A stretch of DNA of 64,000 nucleotides, from the NCBI GenBank assembly GCA_001600615.1, contig BCKK01000003.1, positions 1,296,582-1,360,581 on the forward strand, read 5' to 3'. This DNA is from Dioszegia crocea. Lineage: Eukaryota > Basidiomycota > Tremellomycetes > Tremellales > Bulleribasidiaceae. This document shows, piece by piece, positions 33,551-44,980 of this stretch. The notes beneath the pieces were generated by a model. That model was not told where the DNA came from. It made no database searches and saw nothing but the letters and a program-made list of their open reading frames with translations. Within the stretch, counting starts at the first letter, position 1; each line of letters opens with the position of its first letter. Position numbers and translations under genes: made by a program.

Positions 33551-36500
33551 TCACTGACTCTGACTACGGAACCCCTCATACCCATTTCCCATGTCCTGGT
33601 ACCCATTACCACCCCCTAGGTCCCCATACCCCAGCCCATCCTGCCCATGCAGCGCGGGCGGGCCCGGAACATGCCCATAGACCGAATATCCACCCAAGTC
33701 ATCGAGTACCCCATCCACCCCCGTCGAAGTCCATTCCGCCTTGTTCATATCCATCGACGCACCCCGGGGGATCCGACTAGGATCAAGACTCCCGCCCATC
33801 CCTGATGAATCGGCATATTGCTGCTGATGGACATGCAGAGGCATATAACCAGCATGAGCTGTAGTGAGGAAGTCGGTATTGGCAAGTGCCGGCGAGGCGA
33901 ATGATGAGCTCGAGCTAGAAACCATGGTATTGCTCGAACCGTACGAAGAGTGGAAACCGTTATCCTGCATTGCGCCAGGTCGAGGTGGGGGGAAATTCCG
34001 ATAGTCCCATCGTTGGGGTTGGATATTGGGTGGAGAGGCGTTTTGTTCCCATTTAGGGATGACAATCGGTGGGGAGACGGCTTGGCGTGATTCGGCCCAT
34101 TCTTGACGGAGTTCAGCTGATCGGTCGGGCGCTTTGGCATGTGCCCATCGAAGTTCCTGTAAGTCAGCCAGAAGTCAAGGGGTTGGAAACATACATTCAA
34201 GGCCTGTAGGCAGACTGCGATATCACTCTCGCTACCTCCCATTCTAGGCAATAGCTTCGCAGCGTAGAATGTCCCATCTCTGACTAGACTCGCATCCCAC
34301 TCAAAGAATCTGACAGTCAGCCCAGTCCTCATATCAAATACCAGCGAAACTTACCGTGATCCCACATGAACCCTAACCATCTCCAAGATTTGCCGACACT
34401 GAACCTCGCACTTGCTCCGACTGATATCCACCAGCCGTTGCAAATTGGTCAACTCCGATAATCGCTCCGGACCAAATTCGGGCGATTCCCCAGCGGCATT
34501 CTCAGTAATGTACGCCTCCTCCTTCGCCGCAAGTAATTTCGAGTATCGTTCCTCGAGGATTTTGCGAATGACATTCTGAGCCTCAAAGAGGAAGATTTTC
34601 TACTCATCAGCACTGATCTTTGATACAGAAGTTAGACTCACCCATCCATCCGCAAAACGAGTAACCTCATCCATCGAGCTGTAGACATTCGAAGCGTCCG
34701 GAGCGTACTTTAACGCCTCAAACTCCTCCCAGCTCTTCTCCAGCGCCTCCCATGCCTCCTTGACCCAAGTCCCGTTCACAGACTTTGATCGGCGGGCGGA
34801 CGGACCGGTAAGTGCGCGATTGATGAGTCGGCAGGCGAGAGCGAGGTTGATGGGTGCTGTAGCGAATTTGATGGATGTTTGCATCGCGGAATTCTTAACG
34901 ACAAGAGCCCGATTCTGGATTGAATCGTGAATCGTATCCAGGTCTTCGTCATCGAGGAGTAATCGACCGCCCTTGAGACCGGTAGTGATACCCTCATGAA
35001 CGAACGCATCTGTCAATCAGCACTAACCTCCGCAGAGTCAGAAATCACTTACACCAGTATATCCTCACTCGGATCATTTGAACATTCTGCATCCCATCCA
35101 CGTCCGTCCCGCCATTCACCCCACTCGTCGCTGCGGGTTGCCCATCATACCCCATTCCAGCAAAAGAGCAGAGGGAGTACACCTGGTTGAGCGCAGTTTC
35201 GTACATCGACAACCGCTCCACCGACGATGAGACCCCCTCTGTCAAGGGCAGGATCAAGAGTAACACTCTCACTCCATCCCAGGATGGTTTCCGCATGATC
35301 CCACTCTCGTCAATCTCGCGCAGAACCACCTCTACCGCTCCCTTCATATTCTCGAATCTGCGCTGACGGTCGACCTGTCTCCGAACCTCATTCTCGGTTG
35401 GATGATCCATCGGCAGGGGTCCCAATGGCTCGCCGCCGCCTTCCGGTATGTCCAACTGACCATTCTCGTCGACGCCGTACGAGAGTGCCCAGGCGTAGAG
35501 GACATGACAGAGGATGGCGCCTTCGGTGCCCATGGCTGCGGCACAAGGTCGGGGGTGGGAGAGGTATCGTCGGGTGAATTCGCGAGAATCGAGGACAGGG
35601 CCTATCATCAGCTCTGGACTGCAGCTTTGACTCACGTTGTACCTGAAATCGCCTGAAGAAAGGACTCTCGAAGAACGCCTCAGTCAACTCTGGTAAAGAC
35701 GCCTCGAGCGTTTTCAGCTCCGGCGAAGATACACCAGCGTCGACGGCACTGGCGACAGCGGCACTTGTCGCGTTCTTGCCATACAAGTGCTCAATCTCGG
35801 AGATCCGCTTGCCTCGACGGAGCTGCTTTGCTGCTTTGATTGGTGCGTACTCGTCACTGTCCTGTCAGCCTAGCCCTCGAAGTCGGAAATGCAAACTTAC
35901 ACGCAAGCCACACCCCTTTCCTCGCAATTTGAACAGATAGCCTTCCGCTTTGCCCGTCCACTCCGATTAGGCCCGCTCCCATCCAACGCCGCTTTGGCCT
36001 CTAATGCGTCCTGTTGTTCCTTCAAATCACATTTGACCCGCCGGTGCCGACACGCCCCGCACGCCGAGAACTGCTGACGATTTGTCTTGCTGCCATTCTT
36101 GGGTGGCTTCGAGCTGGGCACAGGTGGAGGTGCGAGTGGTGCAAGCCGATTGTTGGGTGGGTCCTGATATGTCGGCGAGAAGTCCGAGTAGGCAGTGCTG
36201 TATGGGAGTTGAGCGAGACTGGGAGTAGAGTGCACAGAGTAAGGTGGGAAGTACTCTTGCATGGCCTGAGATCCTGATGATCCGGCCGAGTTGGGATGAA
36301 GGAGCGCAGGGGTGTTGTATGGTGATGGGTCGTAGGCTCGTTGCTCGTTATTCTGATAATGCTGGGGCCCACCGAGAGGACTGTGCTGAGGTCCGCCGAG
36401 AGGACTATTGTACTCGCGGTCGGCAAAGGGGGTAGGAGGGGGAAGTGCTAGGCCGACAGGTGGACGGAGCCGGTCATACTCAAGAGAAGGTGGGTAGTGA

Positions 36501-36832
36501 TGAGCAGGCTCGGAGCCGTAAAAGATGTTGGGAGGAGGGAGGGTGGAGCCGTAGTGCTGGGCTAGAAGTGGGCCCATGACGGATTCGGGTGGGGAGGGTT
36601 TCCAACCGGGACGAGAGGATGAGAGGTAGGGTGTCGACATCTGTTGGCGTAGAGCGTCAGAATAAGGATCAAAGTAGTCGTTAAGAGGACGTTGGTAGAG
36701 ATGGGATGAAGGTGGAGAGTGGGAGTTGGAGCCGGTAGTAGGCGTGACCAGCGCGGGGGAAGGGAAGGGGATGGAGAAGTCGAAGTCTGGTTGTGGGGTT
36801 GGTGAGGGGTTGGAAGTGGGTGTATCTCCCAT
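33551..36832 (-). CDS. Zn2Cys6 fungal transcription factor with long cluster loop
   Basis: Start taken at MGDTPTSNPSPT (36832) because upstream frame sequence is hydrophobic and unlike a regulator. A Pro/Ser/Tyr-rich N-terminus of about 255 residues precedes the zinc cluster CGACRHRRVKC, then a 31-residue spacer, then CSNCEERGVAC. The usual spacer is far shorter. The linker DEYAPIKAAKQLRRGKRISE follows, with EIEHLYG as a possible coiled-coil dimeriser. The middle homology region runs from about 35650 to 34180 (FTRRYLSHPRPCAAAMG, AMGTEGAILCHVLYAWAL, LLLILPLTEG, ALNQVYSLC). The tail is rich in Gly, Tyr and Asp. Seven or so introns. Target genes unknown. The 2.8 kb upstream region suggests complex control. 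Confidence 0.88.
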
Positions 36833-37594
36833 GATGAGGCGGTTGACTTTGGATGAGAGGATCTTGAAAAGAACAGATAGTAAGAGGGAAAGATTCCGAC
36901 ATACCATATATACACAAGGAACAAGGAGGCTATTCAAGTCTCACCTTCAAACCTTGAACCCCTTCCACAGCTCTGAGCGCTGAGCGAATAATAGACCAGA
37001 CCGTCTGCTTGGCATGTGTCAGTGACGATCCTCCGCCCTCGTTCCCTCCCCTGAGATCTCGGCTGTGAAACAGTGCACCACTCACAGATTGGCTGACTAG
37101 ACGCTTTGCGGCAAATTTGCACAGGCCTGTCCGTGTTTCCGCGCCTCCCGCGGTGTTGTCGATTGCTCAAAGGAAGGTTCGGGGGCAGGCTGACAGAGGT
37201 GGAGCTCAGCTGTTCGGGTTCGGAGATGCAGTACTGGGGAGGGTCTTAATTAAAACAAAGGGGGTCGGGGTGATCTATGGCACAGGCGGAGGGGGGCGTA
37301 CGTATCGTTTGATGAAAGGCGTGTATGTAGTCGGAGGCAGACTAGAAGGGGGTCAGCTTATCAGTCAGAACCAGAGGATTAAGCTCATTGTCTGAGATCT
37401 AAATTGCGAAAGTTGTGTGCGTGTGTGGGAATTACGCACTTTACGATAGAGCCCCCTTTGAGATAGTAAATCCGCTTGCCCAACCCCGATATACACACAG
37501 ACACAGAGGGTTTCGGGTATAACTAACAAATGGGGGAATGCAAGCTGACCGGAGTGATGTAGAGTTGTACGCTCGAGCTTCGGACTGATGGCCG

Positions 37595-37736
37595 CGTAAA
37601 AGATTTGCTTATTCCAAGACTCAGGCCCCTTTTACGTTGGAGTTGTGCCCGTGGTCCAGCCGCCCGGAACGAAGCTCCGGACGCCGAAAGGGGAGGGGGT
37701 GATATTTCGAAAGCCGAAAGTCGCAGATCTTTTACG
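37595..37736. promoter_or_regulatory. Three CTTTTACG motifs, both orientations
   Basis: CTTTTACG at 37629-37636 and 37729-37736 and its complement CGTAAAAG at 37595-37602. The outer two share ATCTTTTACG over 10 bases, in opposite orientation. About 0.8 kb upstream of the Zn2Cys6 start. The binding factor is not known. Confidence 0.3.
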
Positions 37737-37985
37737 ACAGCGGCAGCTGCAGCTGTTGGCCGCCGGGTACGGTATGTTATGGAAAGCCTCGTTACAGATG
37801 GATATTTTGAGACTGTGAGGTATGGAGAGGAGAAGGCAGGCTCAGGAAAGAGATCATATTCCCCTGGACGTCCCAAGCCCCTTCAAGATCGCTCCTAAGA
37901 CGATAACGGGAATGTAATATGCGTCAAATCGATTCAGGCACCGCACGAGATTGGTCAGATCAGCCCGGCGGGTTGTGACTGTGAC

Positions 37986-38001
37986 TGTGACATATGTCAC
38001 A
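37986..38001. promoter_or_regulatory. 16-bp perfect palindrome TGTGACATATGTCACA
   Basis: Reads the same on both strands. It follows directly on a GTGACT tandem (37975-37990), and an inverted copy (CAGTCACAGTCACATG) lies near 38205-38221. This looks like a site for a dimeric DNA-binding protein; the factor is unknown. Confidence 0.4.
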
Positions 38002-39600
38002 CCGCTCGTGATCAAACTGTGGTTGATCTGCGAGGGGTTTTTGACATCCAGAATCTTCTGATGCATACGAACAGTCGAAATGGAACCCTTACACTGGTAT
38101 CTCAACACCTTTCACAGATACAACTTACATCGCACAGGTGATGCACTTAAGATCATCAACTATGGGTTACGGCTACCAGAACTTTTGCCTCCGCGCCCGC
38201 GCAGATCAGTCACAGTCACATGCCGGCATTGCGCGTGACCCGCCCTGAGCCGCCCCAACATTTGCGGAGGGAGATGCGGGAGGACGGAACCCTTAAGTTC
38301 ACCTCTGCACGTTCTAAGGGGCACGACGGGCGCGGTGTCATTCCTCCGTCTCCGTCTCCGTCTCGGCGATCTGGTGGCGGTTGTATTCGTCACGCGTATG
38401 TGTATGAGCTTCACACGAATCAGGGACCTGGGAAAGATCCAGCAGGCAGAGGCCAGAGGGCTGCTTGGTGCCATTCCGACGGCAGATATCTGTTATATCG
38501 TGAATGCTCGCTGACTGTGGCGTGCCGAACTTGTTGGAGACTCTGGGAGGTATGTGACAGATAAAAATTAGCCGGTACCGGAGACACAGCCAGTGGAATC
38601 AGCCCTGAAGCTGCCTGAGAAGTACTTCTGCAACAGCAGGCAATTACCCTTGGTCGATGCCACTGAAACGGCTTTTCCCCAGTTTCCCTACCCTCCCTCA
38701 GCTTTAGCATCCTCGGTTCAAGCTGACAATTCGACATCTGCGAGTCGTGCCCACTCTACCTCAAAAGGCTTGGCATTTCCTAAGATAACCACTTCCTGAC
38801 AGAAGACAGATCCCAGTGGCTTGCTGACAGGTGACCATCAGCCCGCCGTCTGACCGAGGTTGTCACTCAGGCGCTCGGGGTGAGCCAGCGGTCAGCAGCT
38901 GCAGCAATGACATCTAAGCACTATCGTACTTTCAAGCTTCAGTGGCGCGTTCATTCAGGAGTGTAAGATTGTCTTCTCACGCTGCGTTGTCTCGGTCCTC
39001 GAGCTCGGTCTGGAATTATAATCACTCCTGATACGCCCGGGCGTGGATCATCCGGGTTAACGAAATTCGCGAGCTGACCAGAGATCTTGTCAGCAACCAG
39101 CGGGAAATATCATCCTTTGTCTCGGAGTACGTATCTAGGAGTCGCACCACTCGCTTGGCGTAATATGAACCGTATTCTATTGATCGATGACTCCTCTTCA
39201 GTCTTGTCAGCTTCGGCGCAGATCACTTGACTGTGAGAGCTGTGGCGGATCCGGGCATCGGGCAGGGAGCGTTGGCCGAGAGCACACGGGCCTTGGTTAG
39301 TTCGGGTCCTGCTCGCTTCCGCTTTTGAGTGATTCAAGTATCAATGGTGAGTTTATCCGGAGGGTTCGAGTGTGGCGGTAGGACCCCGCTGGAAAGGCGC
39401 ATGTTCAACTGAGCAAAGATGAGGAGGTAGGCCATACATCGCAGGAAGAAGAAGGGAGAGTATCAATGAGCGTATTTACAAGGGTACATACAGAGTCAAA
39501 TAGATGTACAGGAGAGAAATGTGAGGAGGAAAAAAATATCGAGTCCATCGTTCCGTCCGCCTTAAAGAGACCAGATCTTGCGAGCCACAGACACCTCCGC

Positions 39601-41420
39601 CTAATTCCCAGTAGCGTCCAGCCCAACCCAGCTATCCCCCAATCCCCCTTCCCCAGATCCCCGACTCCTCGTACTGCTCTCACTGGCCGCATCTGCATTC
39701 CCCCTCGAGCTCCCCGTCGCGCTCGTATGGAAACTACTGACCATATCGGCGTCTGCATCACCCTCATGATCGCTACTGCTCACACTGGCAGCATTGAAGC
39801 CTTGCGGCGTTCGTGCGCGCGGTCCTCGGGGTTGAGAGGGTGTAGATCCCCCGAGCGGGTTACGCGGGATTGGAAGGTTTTGCGTATCGTCCGTCAGTGG
39901 TCCGCTGACCATTGGGAGGATAGGGAGGAATGGGAGGAGGCGAGGCAGGAAGATGGAGGGGAGTCGAGAGAGGAAATGGGTGAGATAAGAGTATTGGCCG
40001 AGATGGTATTGGGTACGCCAGCTGCGGTCCGATCGGATCATTGCCAGAAGGGACGATTCGAAGATTGTGTAGTCCCGCCCTGCAACTCCCAGACCAGTGT
40101 AAGCCTTCACTCGGTGGTATAATCCGCCAAAGTAGCCAAACAAGAGATCCTTGATAGCTGACGCCTTCTTTACTGTTGTAGCTTGAGACAAAGCCCGTTG
40201 AGCCTGTTGTCGCCGAGACAATTGCTCGCCACCACCAATGACCAAAGTGGAGATGATTGGTAGGTCCAAATCTCCGACATAGACCGATACGGCTCTGGCG
40301 CTGGAGAATGCTCCGAGGTTCCGGCCGAGAAGCTGGTGGTTTGCAGTGAGTATCTGACTGGCAAAGGAGTCGGGCTGGACCAGGGCGGAAGAGGATGGGT
40401 AGAAAGTGATCAGTCGGGCGGGCTTCCCTGGGGAAGTTGGGGCTAGGAGGGTGGGGAGGGCAGGGAGCGGGCTAGGTTGAGATGGTGGGGAAGGGTTGAG
40501 AGGGTAGAGCGAGATGTAAGTGTGGATATGGGGGACATGGTCTGGCCGGGGATTGTACGGGTCAGAAGAGCCTTTAGTGCGGGTTGAGGGGAAACGGAGG
40601 GTAAGAGTGGCTAGGAGTGATCGGTGGAACGGCGGGAAAGTGGTGGGCTGTTTCCATCAGCTGACATCCTGGTGGGCCTCACGCCGGAACTTACGTCTTC
40701 CGGGTCGTAAATCAATACACGTAGAGCGTTCTTCTCTTCCAGTCCCGAAAGCTTCTTCTCGACGTGCTCTGCATCCTCGACGTGGGGCACGGCAATGAGG
40801 ACGATGTACCCTGCTCGGAGTAGGCTGACAGTCAAAGGGAGGAGCAGAGCGGGCATGGGCGAAGGGGCCAAGATGACTATTATGTCAGTATTCCATGACC
40901 GAGCATTTGAACTGAGTGCTGAGTGCTCACCGATAGCCTCCTTCAGCATTCCATCGCTGACTTGACCTCTGAGACCCGCACGGCCACTCATCAACCCAAA
41001 CCCGCCCCGCTTGTACACTGTCACGCCCGCTCCCAAGCCGACTGTGAGGGCCAGAGCAGCCCCAGCGCCAACTGCATATGAGTGGGCCTTGATCAACTTC
41101 TCAGATCGGGTTAGACCCAGAGAAGAGAGCAAAGTGGACGGAGGGAGAGGCGGGGGAGGCGGTGGCGGCTGTTTGATACTGAAAGGCGGGAAGGGGATGG
41201 AGATGGAGGGCGGGCCGTGGATGTTTAGGGTGTCGACTGGATAGTGTCAGCTTTGGAATATTATCACGCATGATGAGGGAGTAGTCAACAACGCACAAAG
41301 CTCCTGCGTCACTCGCTCGACGGTATCATACAACTTGTAAGGCAGCTCGTGGAGGTTGTTTGGGACTTGCGCCTCCAGCCACTCTTCGAGCTGATCGAGC
41401 AAAGACAGATCTGTCGGCAT
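39601..41420 (-). CDS. DUF1776 protein, NAD-binding-fold-like
   Basis: Fungal DUF1776 family; function unproved, with a fold thought to be related to short-chain dehydrogenases. It starts MPTDLSLLDQLEEWLEAQVP, then LPYKLYDTVERVTQELCALL and a Pro-rich spacer. A hydrophobic stretch, SYAVGAGAALALTVGLGAG, looks like a membrane segment. Next, IVILAPSPMPALLLPLTVSL resembles a beta-alpha nucleotide-binding start, with LRAGYIVLIAVPHVEDAEHV and ALRVLIYDPED after it. The C-terminal half has RAVSVYVGDLDLPIISTLVI, FGYFGGLYHRVKAYTGL and a Ser/Gly-rich tail. Introns near 40651-40695, 40880-40930, 41236-41292. About 570 residues. Confidence 0.82.
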
Positions 41421-41684
41421 AGTAGAGAGAGAGTTCCTCCGAGCTGATCTGATGGGGTGATGATAGTCCTGTATGAGTGTATAAATGAGGTATGTGAGGG
41501 ATAGATGGAGTTGCGAAGGGGGTGAGATGGCCTCTCGGCTCTCGGCACGGCGCGTGTCCGGATCCGGACCCGGAATTCATTATCGGTCAACTCCGATGAG
41601 GTAATTTCCGGGCGTGACAACAAGGAACAGCCCCACTCAACTTCACATCTCTTCACATCAAACATTCATCTACCACAAGACCTG

Positions 41685-43028
41685 ATGTCGACTCCTCGAG
41701 TCCTCAGCCCAGAGGTCTGGCTCGTAGTATTCAGACATATGAGCTGCGCCCCGCTCGCCCATCCAAAAACGAATGAGAAAGTCCCGCCGAATTTCCAGCC
41801 GACTCTCGCAGCATGCTCTAGAGTCTGCAAGGTGGGTCTTTATTATCCGCGTCTGATACTCACGCTGGTATCCGGCAGCTCTTTCACGATCTATCAGCTT
41901 CGCACCTCTATGTCTGCCCTGTTGTCGACTCCCTCTCCCTCTTCATTGCCGGTATCGATAATCCCCCGGTCGCCGGACTCAAATCCAAGGCGGAGCTGCT
42001 CGCTCGTACCCGGCATCTATTCCTCGAGGACACGTCCGAGCCGGATGACAAGTACTCAGTGTCTGAGGAAGAGGTGGCGGCGTACGCAACAGAGGTCGAG
42101 GAAGAAGTTAAAGATCCAGAGCAATTGAGGCGTGAAGTACAGAGGAAGATGGAGCTGGAGGACATGCTACGGACCTGGCGAACAATCCTCGATCAGCCAC
42201 ACACTCCGAGCAGCGTGTTCCCGAGAATGACCACAGTCTCAGTGGGCGCTATACACCGAAGTCTGGGCGATTGGCCACCCGCCTACCGATCCCAACAATG
42301 GGCGAAATCGTACCAGGATCTTCAAGACACACTCTTCGAATTCCTGTGTGAGGCGACGGGAGTACGCCAGTACTGTCAGGTCGCACCTCACATCTTTGCT
42401 CTCGAAGACACCCTCTTCATTGCGCCTCTTGATCGAAGCCTCTCCATCTCCACACATTCCGACATCTACGACCCCGTCCCCCAGCCTACATCACTCGGTT
42501 TCCAGACGAGATGGATAGTCCACACCGATGGGCACATCCGCGAAGCTTGCGACCCCAATCAAGCTACTCAAGGCGCTACAATAATCATAAATGGGTTGTT
42601 GCAGCGTCGTCGAGAACTCGCTGCGGATGAGGCTGAAATCAACGATATTTCGGAATGGAGCATTAAAGGCGGGCTTTATGTTGATATTGCAGACGCACAG
42701 GATGAGATTGACAAGGAGAAGGAGAAGGATGAAGTAAGGCGCTGGACAGAGAGTGAGGAGAAAAAGATGGCAGAAATCTTGTCCGCGGGGAAGTGGGGAT
42801 TGCCCGAGGCTGTAAAAGTCTCCGATTCATTCGAGATCAAACCTCTTTTTGATGCTGCGTGTGAGGCGTGTGGATGGAGTGGGGAGAATGCGGCCCGACC
42901 TCAGGGTTGCCATGAGTGGATGGACGAGCATGACAAGCAGACTGTACGCCGTACGTCCTGTTTACCTACAGCTAGCTGGAGTCCGCAGCTGACACTTACC
43001 AGAGCCGAAGAAGCACAGGCCGTTGTAG
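41685..43028 (+). CDS. F-box-like CxxCxW family, copy G
   Basis: First gene of the plus-strand cluster. Start MSTPRVLSPEVWLVVFRHMS, then CSRVCK; an intron (41832-41879) precedes LFHDLSASHLYVCPVVDSL. The exon runs on with AGIDNPPVAGLKSKAELLAR, the acidic EEEVAAYATEVEEE, MTTVSVGAIHR, VRQYCQ and LGFQTRWIVH, then WSIKGGLYVDIA and CEACGWSGEN. The internal intron found in H to K before AW/AL is absent here (MLRTWRTILDQP is continuous). A 52-nt intron (42950-43001) gives a basic tail ending KKHRPL and stop at 43028; reading through would end at 43111. Function unknown. Confidence 0.82.
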
Positions 43029-43163
43029 AGCTGGAGGAGCGATTGGGATTTCGAATCGTGACGACAGCACTCAGATACCTATGGCGGGCCCGCAGGAGCT
43101 ATGATGTATAGCCGTTACAGTACATGTCGAGGGGCTTGTTGTTGCTACTTTGGGCAATTTCCG

Positions 43164-43183
43164 GCATTACGAGAGGCGTTTCA
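43164..43183 (+). promoter_or_regulatory. Shared 20-bp element upstream of copy H
   Basis: GCATTACGAGAGGCGTTTCA, 70-90 bp before the copy H start. It matches 45988-46007 upstream of copy I at 18 of 20 positions. The end GGCGTTTCAGA also occurs at 47750-47760, about 90 bp before copy J. Confidence 0.5.
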
Positions 43184-43252
43184 GAAGATGACTGGACCTT
43201 CCACAATTCGCAATTGACTTCACCCTCCCACTCACATCCATATCACACCCTT

Positions 43253-44567
43253 ATGATGTCCCGTACTCTGACTCCAGAGACCTGGCTGCTGGTATTCCAG
43301 CACATGAGCAAACTCCCTTTCTGTCACCCCACAATTGACGATCCGCCGGCACTCGAAGGCCAAGCCGACTTGTTGAACTGTGTCAAGGTCTGCAAGGTAT
43401 GTTCGTTCCATGCCTTTGACAAGATATAGGCTGATCAAGTCTAGGCCTGGAATGTACTAGCCTCACCTAGTCTCTACCGTATCCCCATCGTACACTCTCT
43501 TCGCCTCTTCATCTTCGGTATCGACCGTCAGCCCGCCGGAGGTCTGCCCTCTAAGACCCAAAATCTTCAGCGGGTTGAACGGCTTTTCCTCGAGTACGAT
43601 CAGAAGCGGGAATATCTGGACAGCTTTTCAGATGCAGAGGTTGCGGAGTACGCGACAGAGGTTGAAAGTACGGATCTTGTGAGGTGTAAGATGGAATTGG
43701 CGATGATGAAGACTGTCGAAGAGAATTTGGAGGTCAGTCCGTATCTCCCCAATCGCTTATCAGAGCTTACTTTCTTAGGCCTGGAACATCGTTCTAGATA
43801 GGCCTATACACTACTTCCCACAAATCCGCACCTTGTCCACCAACGCTGTAGGCGGTGCGCATGCCAACGAAGAGTGGCCTGCAGCGACAAGGTCGGCCAA
43901 GTGGAGCCGATTGCTAAACGATAGCCAGCATTTGTTACACGATTTCATCTTCTACACGAGCGTGCGCCACTTCTGCCAGTCTGGCCGGCTTGGCCATCTT
44001 TCGCTCAACAACGATTACACCTACCATGCACAAGCCAAGGCGTTGGTAACCATCTCGACTCACAGCTCAATCTCGGTCCCCATCCTATCCCCAACGTGCA
44101 ACGGTCTCCCCTTTCGATGGTATATCCATGCGTATGAGGAGGATAGCCAAGTAAACTATATGGACGACGATTTCATCTACCAAGACGTCGAAAAGGAGAT
44201 CAGACATCACTTCCACTCTCGCCGTGCGCAAGCCGTCGATGGTCTCGCGGCAAAAGCCTCATTTAGGTCCTTCGATATGACGGGAGGTATATATATGAGT
44301 GTTCCAGACGTTCCAGTCGGGCACCAGCGCCGAGCGGAACTCGAGGCTTGGAGTAGGAAATGGGCGGCGCAGAAGGAAAAGGACATGGAGGCGGTAATAG
44401 CTTCCGAGCAATGGGGACTGCCGGCGGACATGACGGTATCAGACGCGTTTGAAATCAAGGCGGCACATGAAGCACCGATATGTGACGCATGCGGTTGGGA
44501 TGGGAAGGATGTTGGTCGACAGGCAGGGTGGCGGGAGAGTGTGGAGGCATATTACGAGTTTGCGTAG
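43253..44567 (+). CDS. F-box-like CxxCxW family, copy H
   Basis: Start MMSRTLTPETWLLVFQHMSK; ends its first exon with CVKVCK. An intron (43398-43443) leads to AWNVLASPSLYRIPIVHSL, FGIDRQPAGGLPSKTQNLQR and VERLFLEYD. A second intron (about 43733-43778) sits just before AWNIVLDRP, the position seen in I, J and K. Then IRTLSTNAVGG, VRHFCQSGRLGHLSLN, GLPFRWYIHAYEE and MTGGIYMSVP, and the C-terminal ICDACGWDGKDVGRQAG. Here the GPLSL motif is GHLSL. It ends at 44567 with no clear tail intron. About 400 residues. Confidence 0.84.
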
Positions 44568-44980
44568 AATGAGTCTGGCTGTAAATGTAAGTGGTGTTTT
44601 GACCTGTACCCGCTATCATACCATGCTCGGACCGAAGCGTATGATCTCATCCTCACACGCTCTCGACCTCCTACCGATCTCTATTGCACGAAATACGAAG
44701 CTGACTTAGTACAGCAAAAGACGTACAGACTGGCAATCTCTGAAGAGATAAGCTCGGTCATCATGTATTCTTCTTCAGGATGTCCATCTCGCCAATTGTG
44801 ATAGCTGTGTATGCAGGCTCGTATCGAGACCTTTACCAGTAGTCAGTTGGCTCTGCACTGGCCCCACCGCAGATGGTTCTGGCAGCCTGCCCGAGTGCCG
44901 TCCATCTTGATTGGAGCCTCTCAGCGGTGAACGATGAAATTACCAAGAGCAAGATCCTGCATGCAGTACCGAATTACCGC
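44568..44980. other. Intergenic, copy H / gluconokinase 3' ends
   Basis: 0.41 kb between convergent genes. No gene or element recognised; terminators are presumed here. Confidence 0.45.

Larger units (their letters stand above)
36833..39600. other. Long gene-poor interval, 2.8 kb
   Basis: By far the longest gap here. Open frames on both strands (such as 37605-37898, 38220-38564 and 38593-38799) are under 120 codons and show no family motif. It contains a perfect 16-bp palindrome, three CTTTTACG motifs and a GTGACT repeat pair, listed separately. It is the upstream region of the Zn2Cys6 gene and the 3' flank of the DUF1776 gene. A long leader with introns or a non-coding transcript is possible, not shown. 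Confidence 0.5.

Noticed and set aside
39466..40122. Plus-strand frame of 218 residues
   Set aside because: Antisense to the DUF1776 3' exon; no motif.
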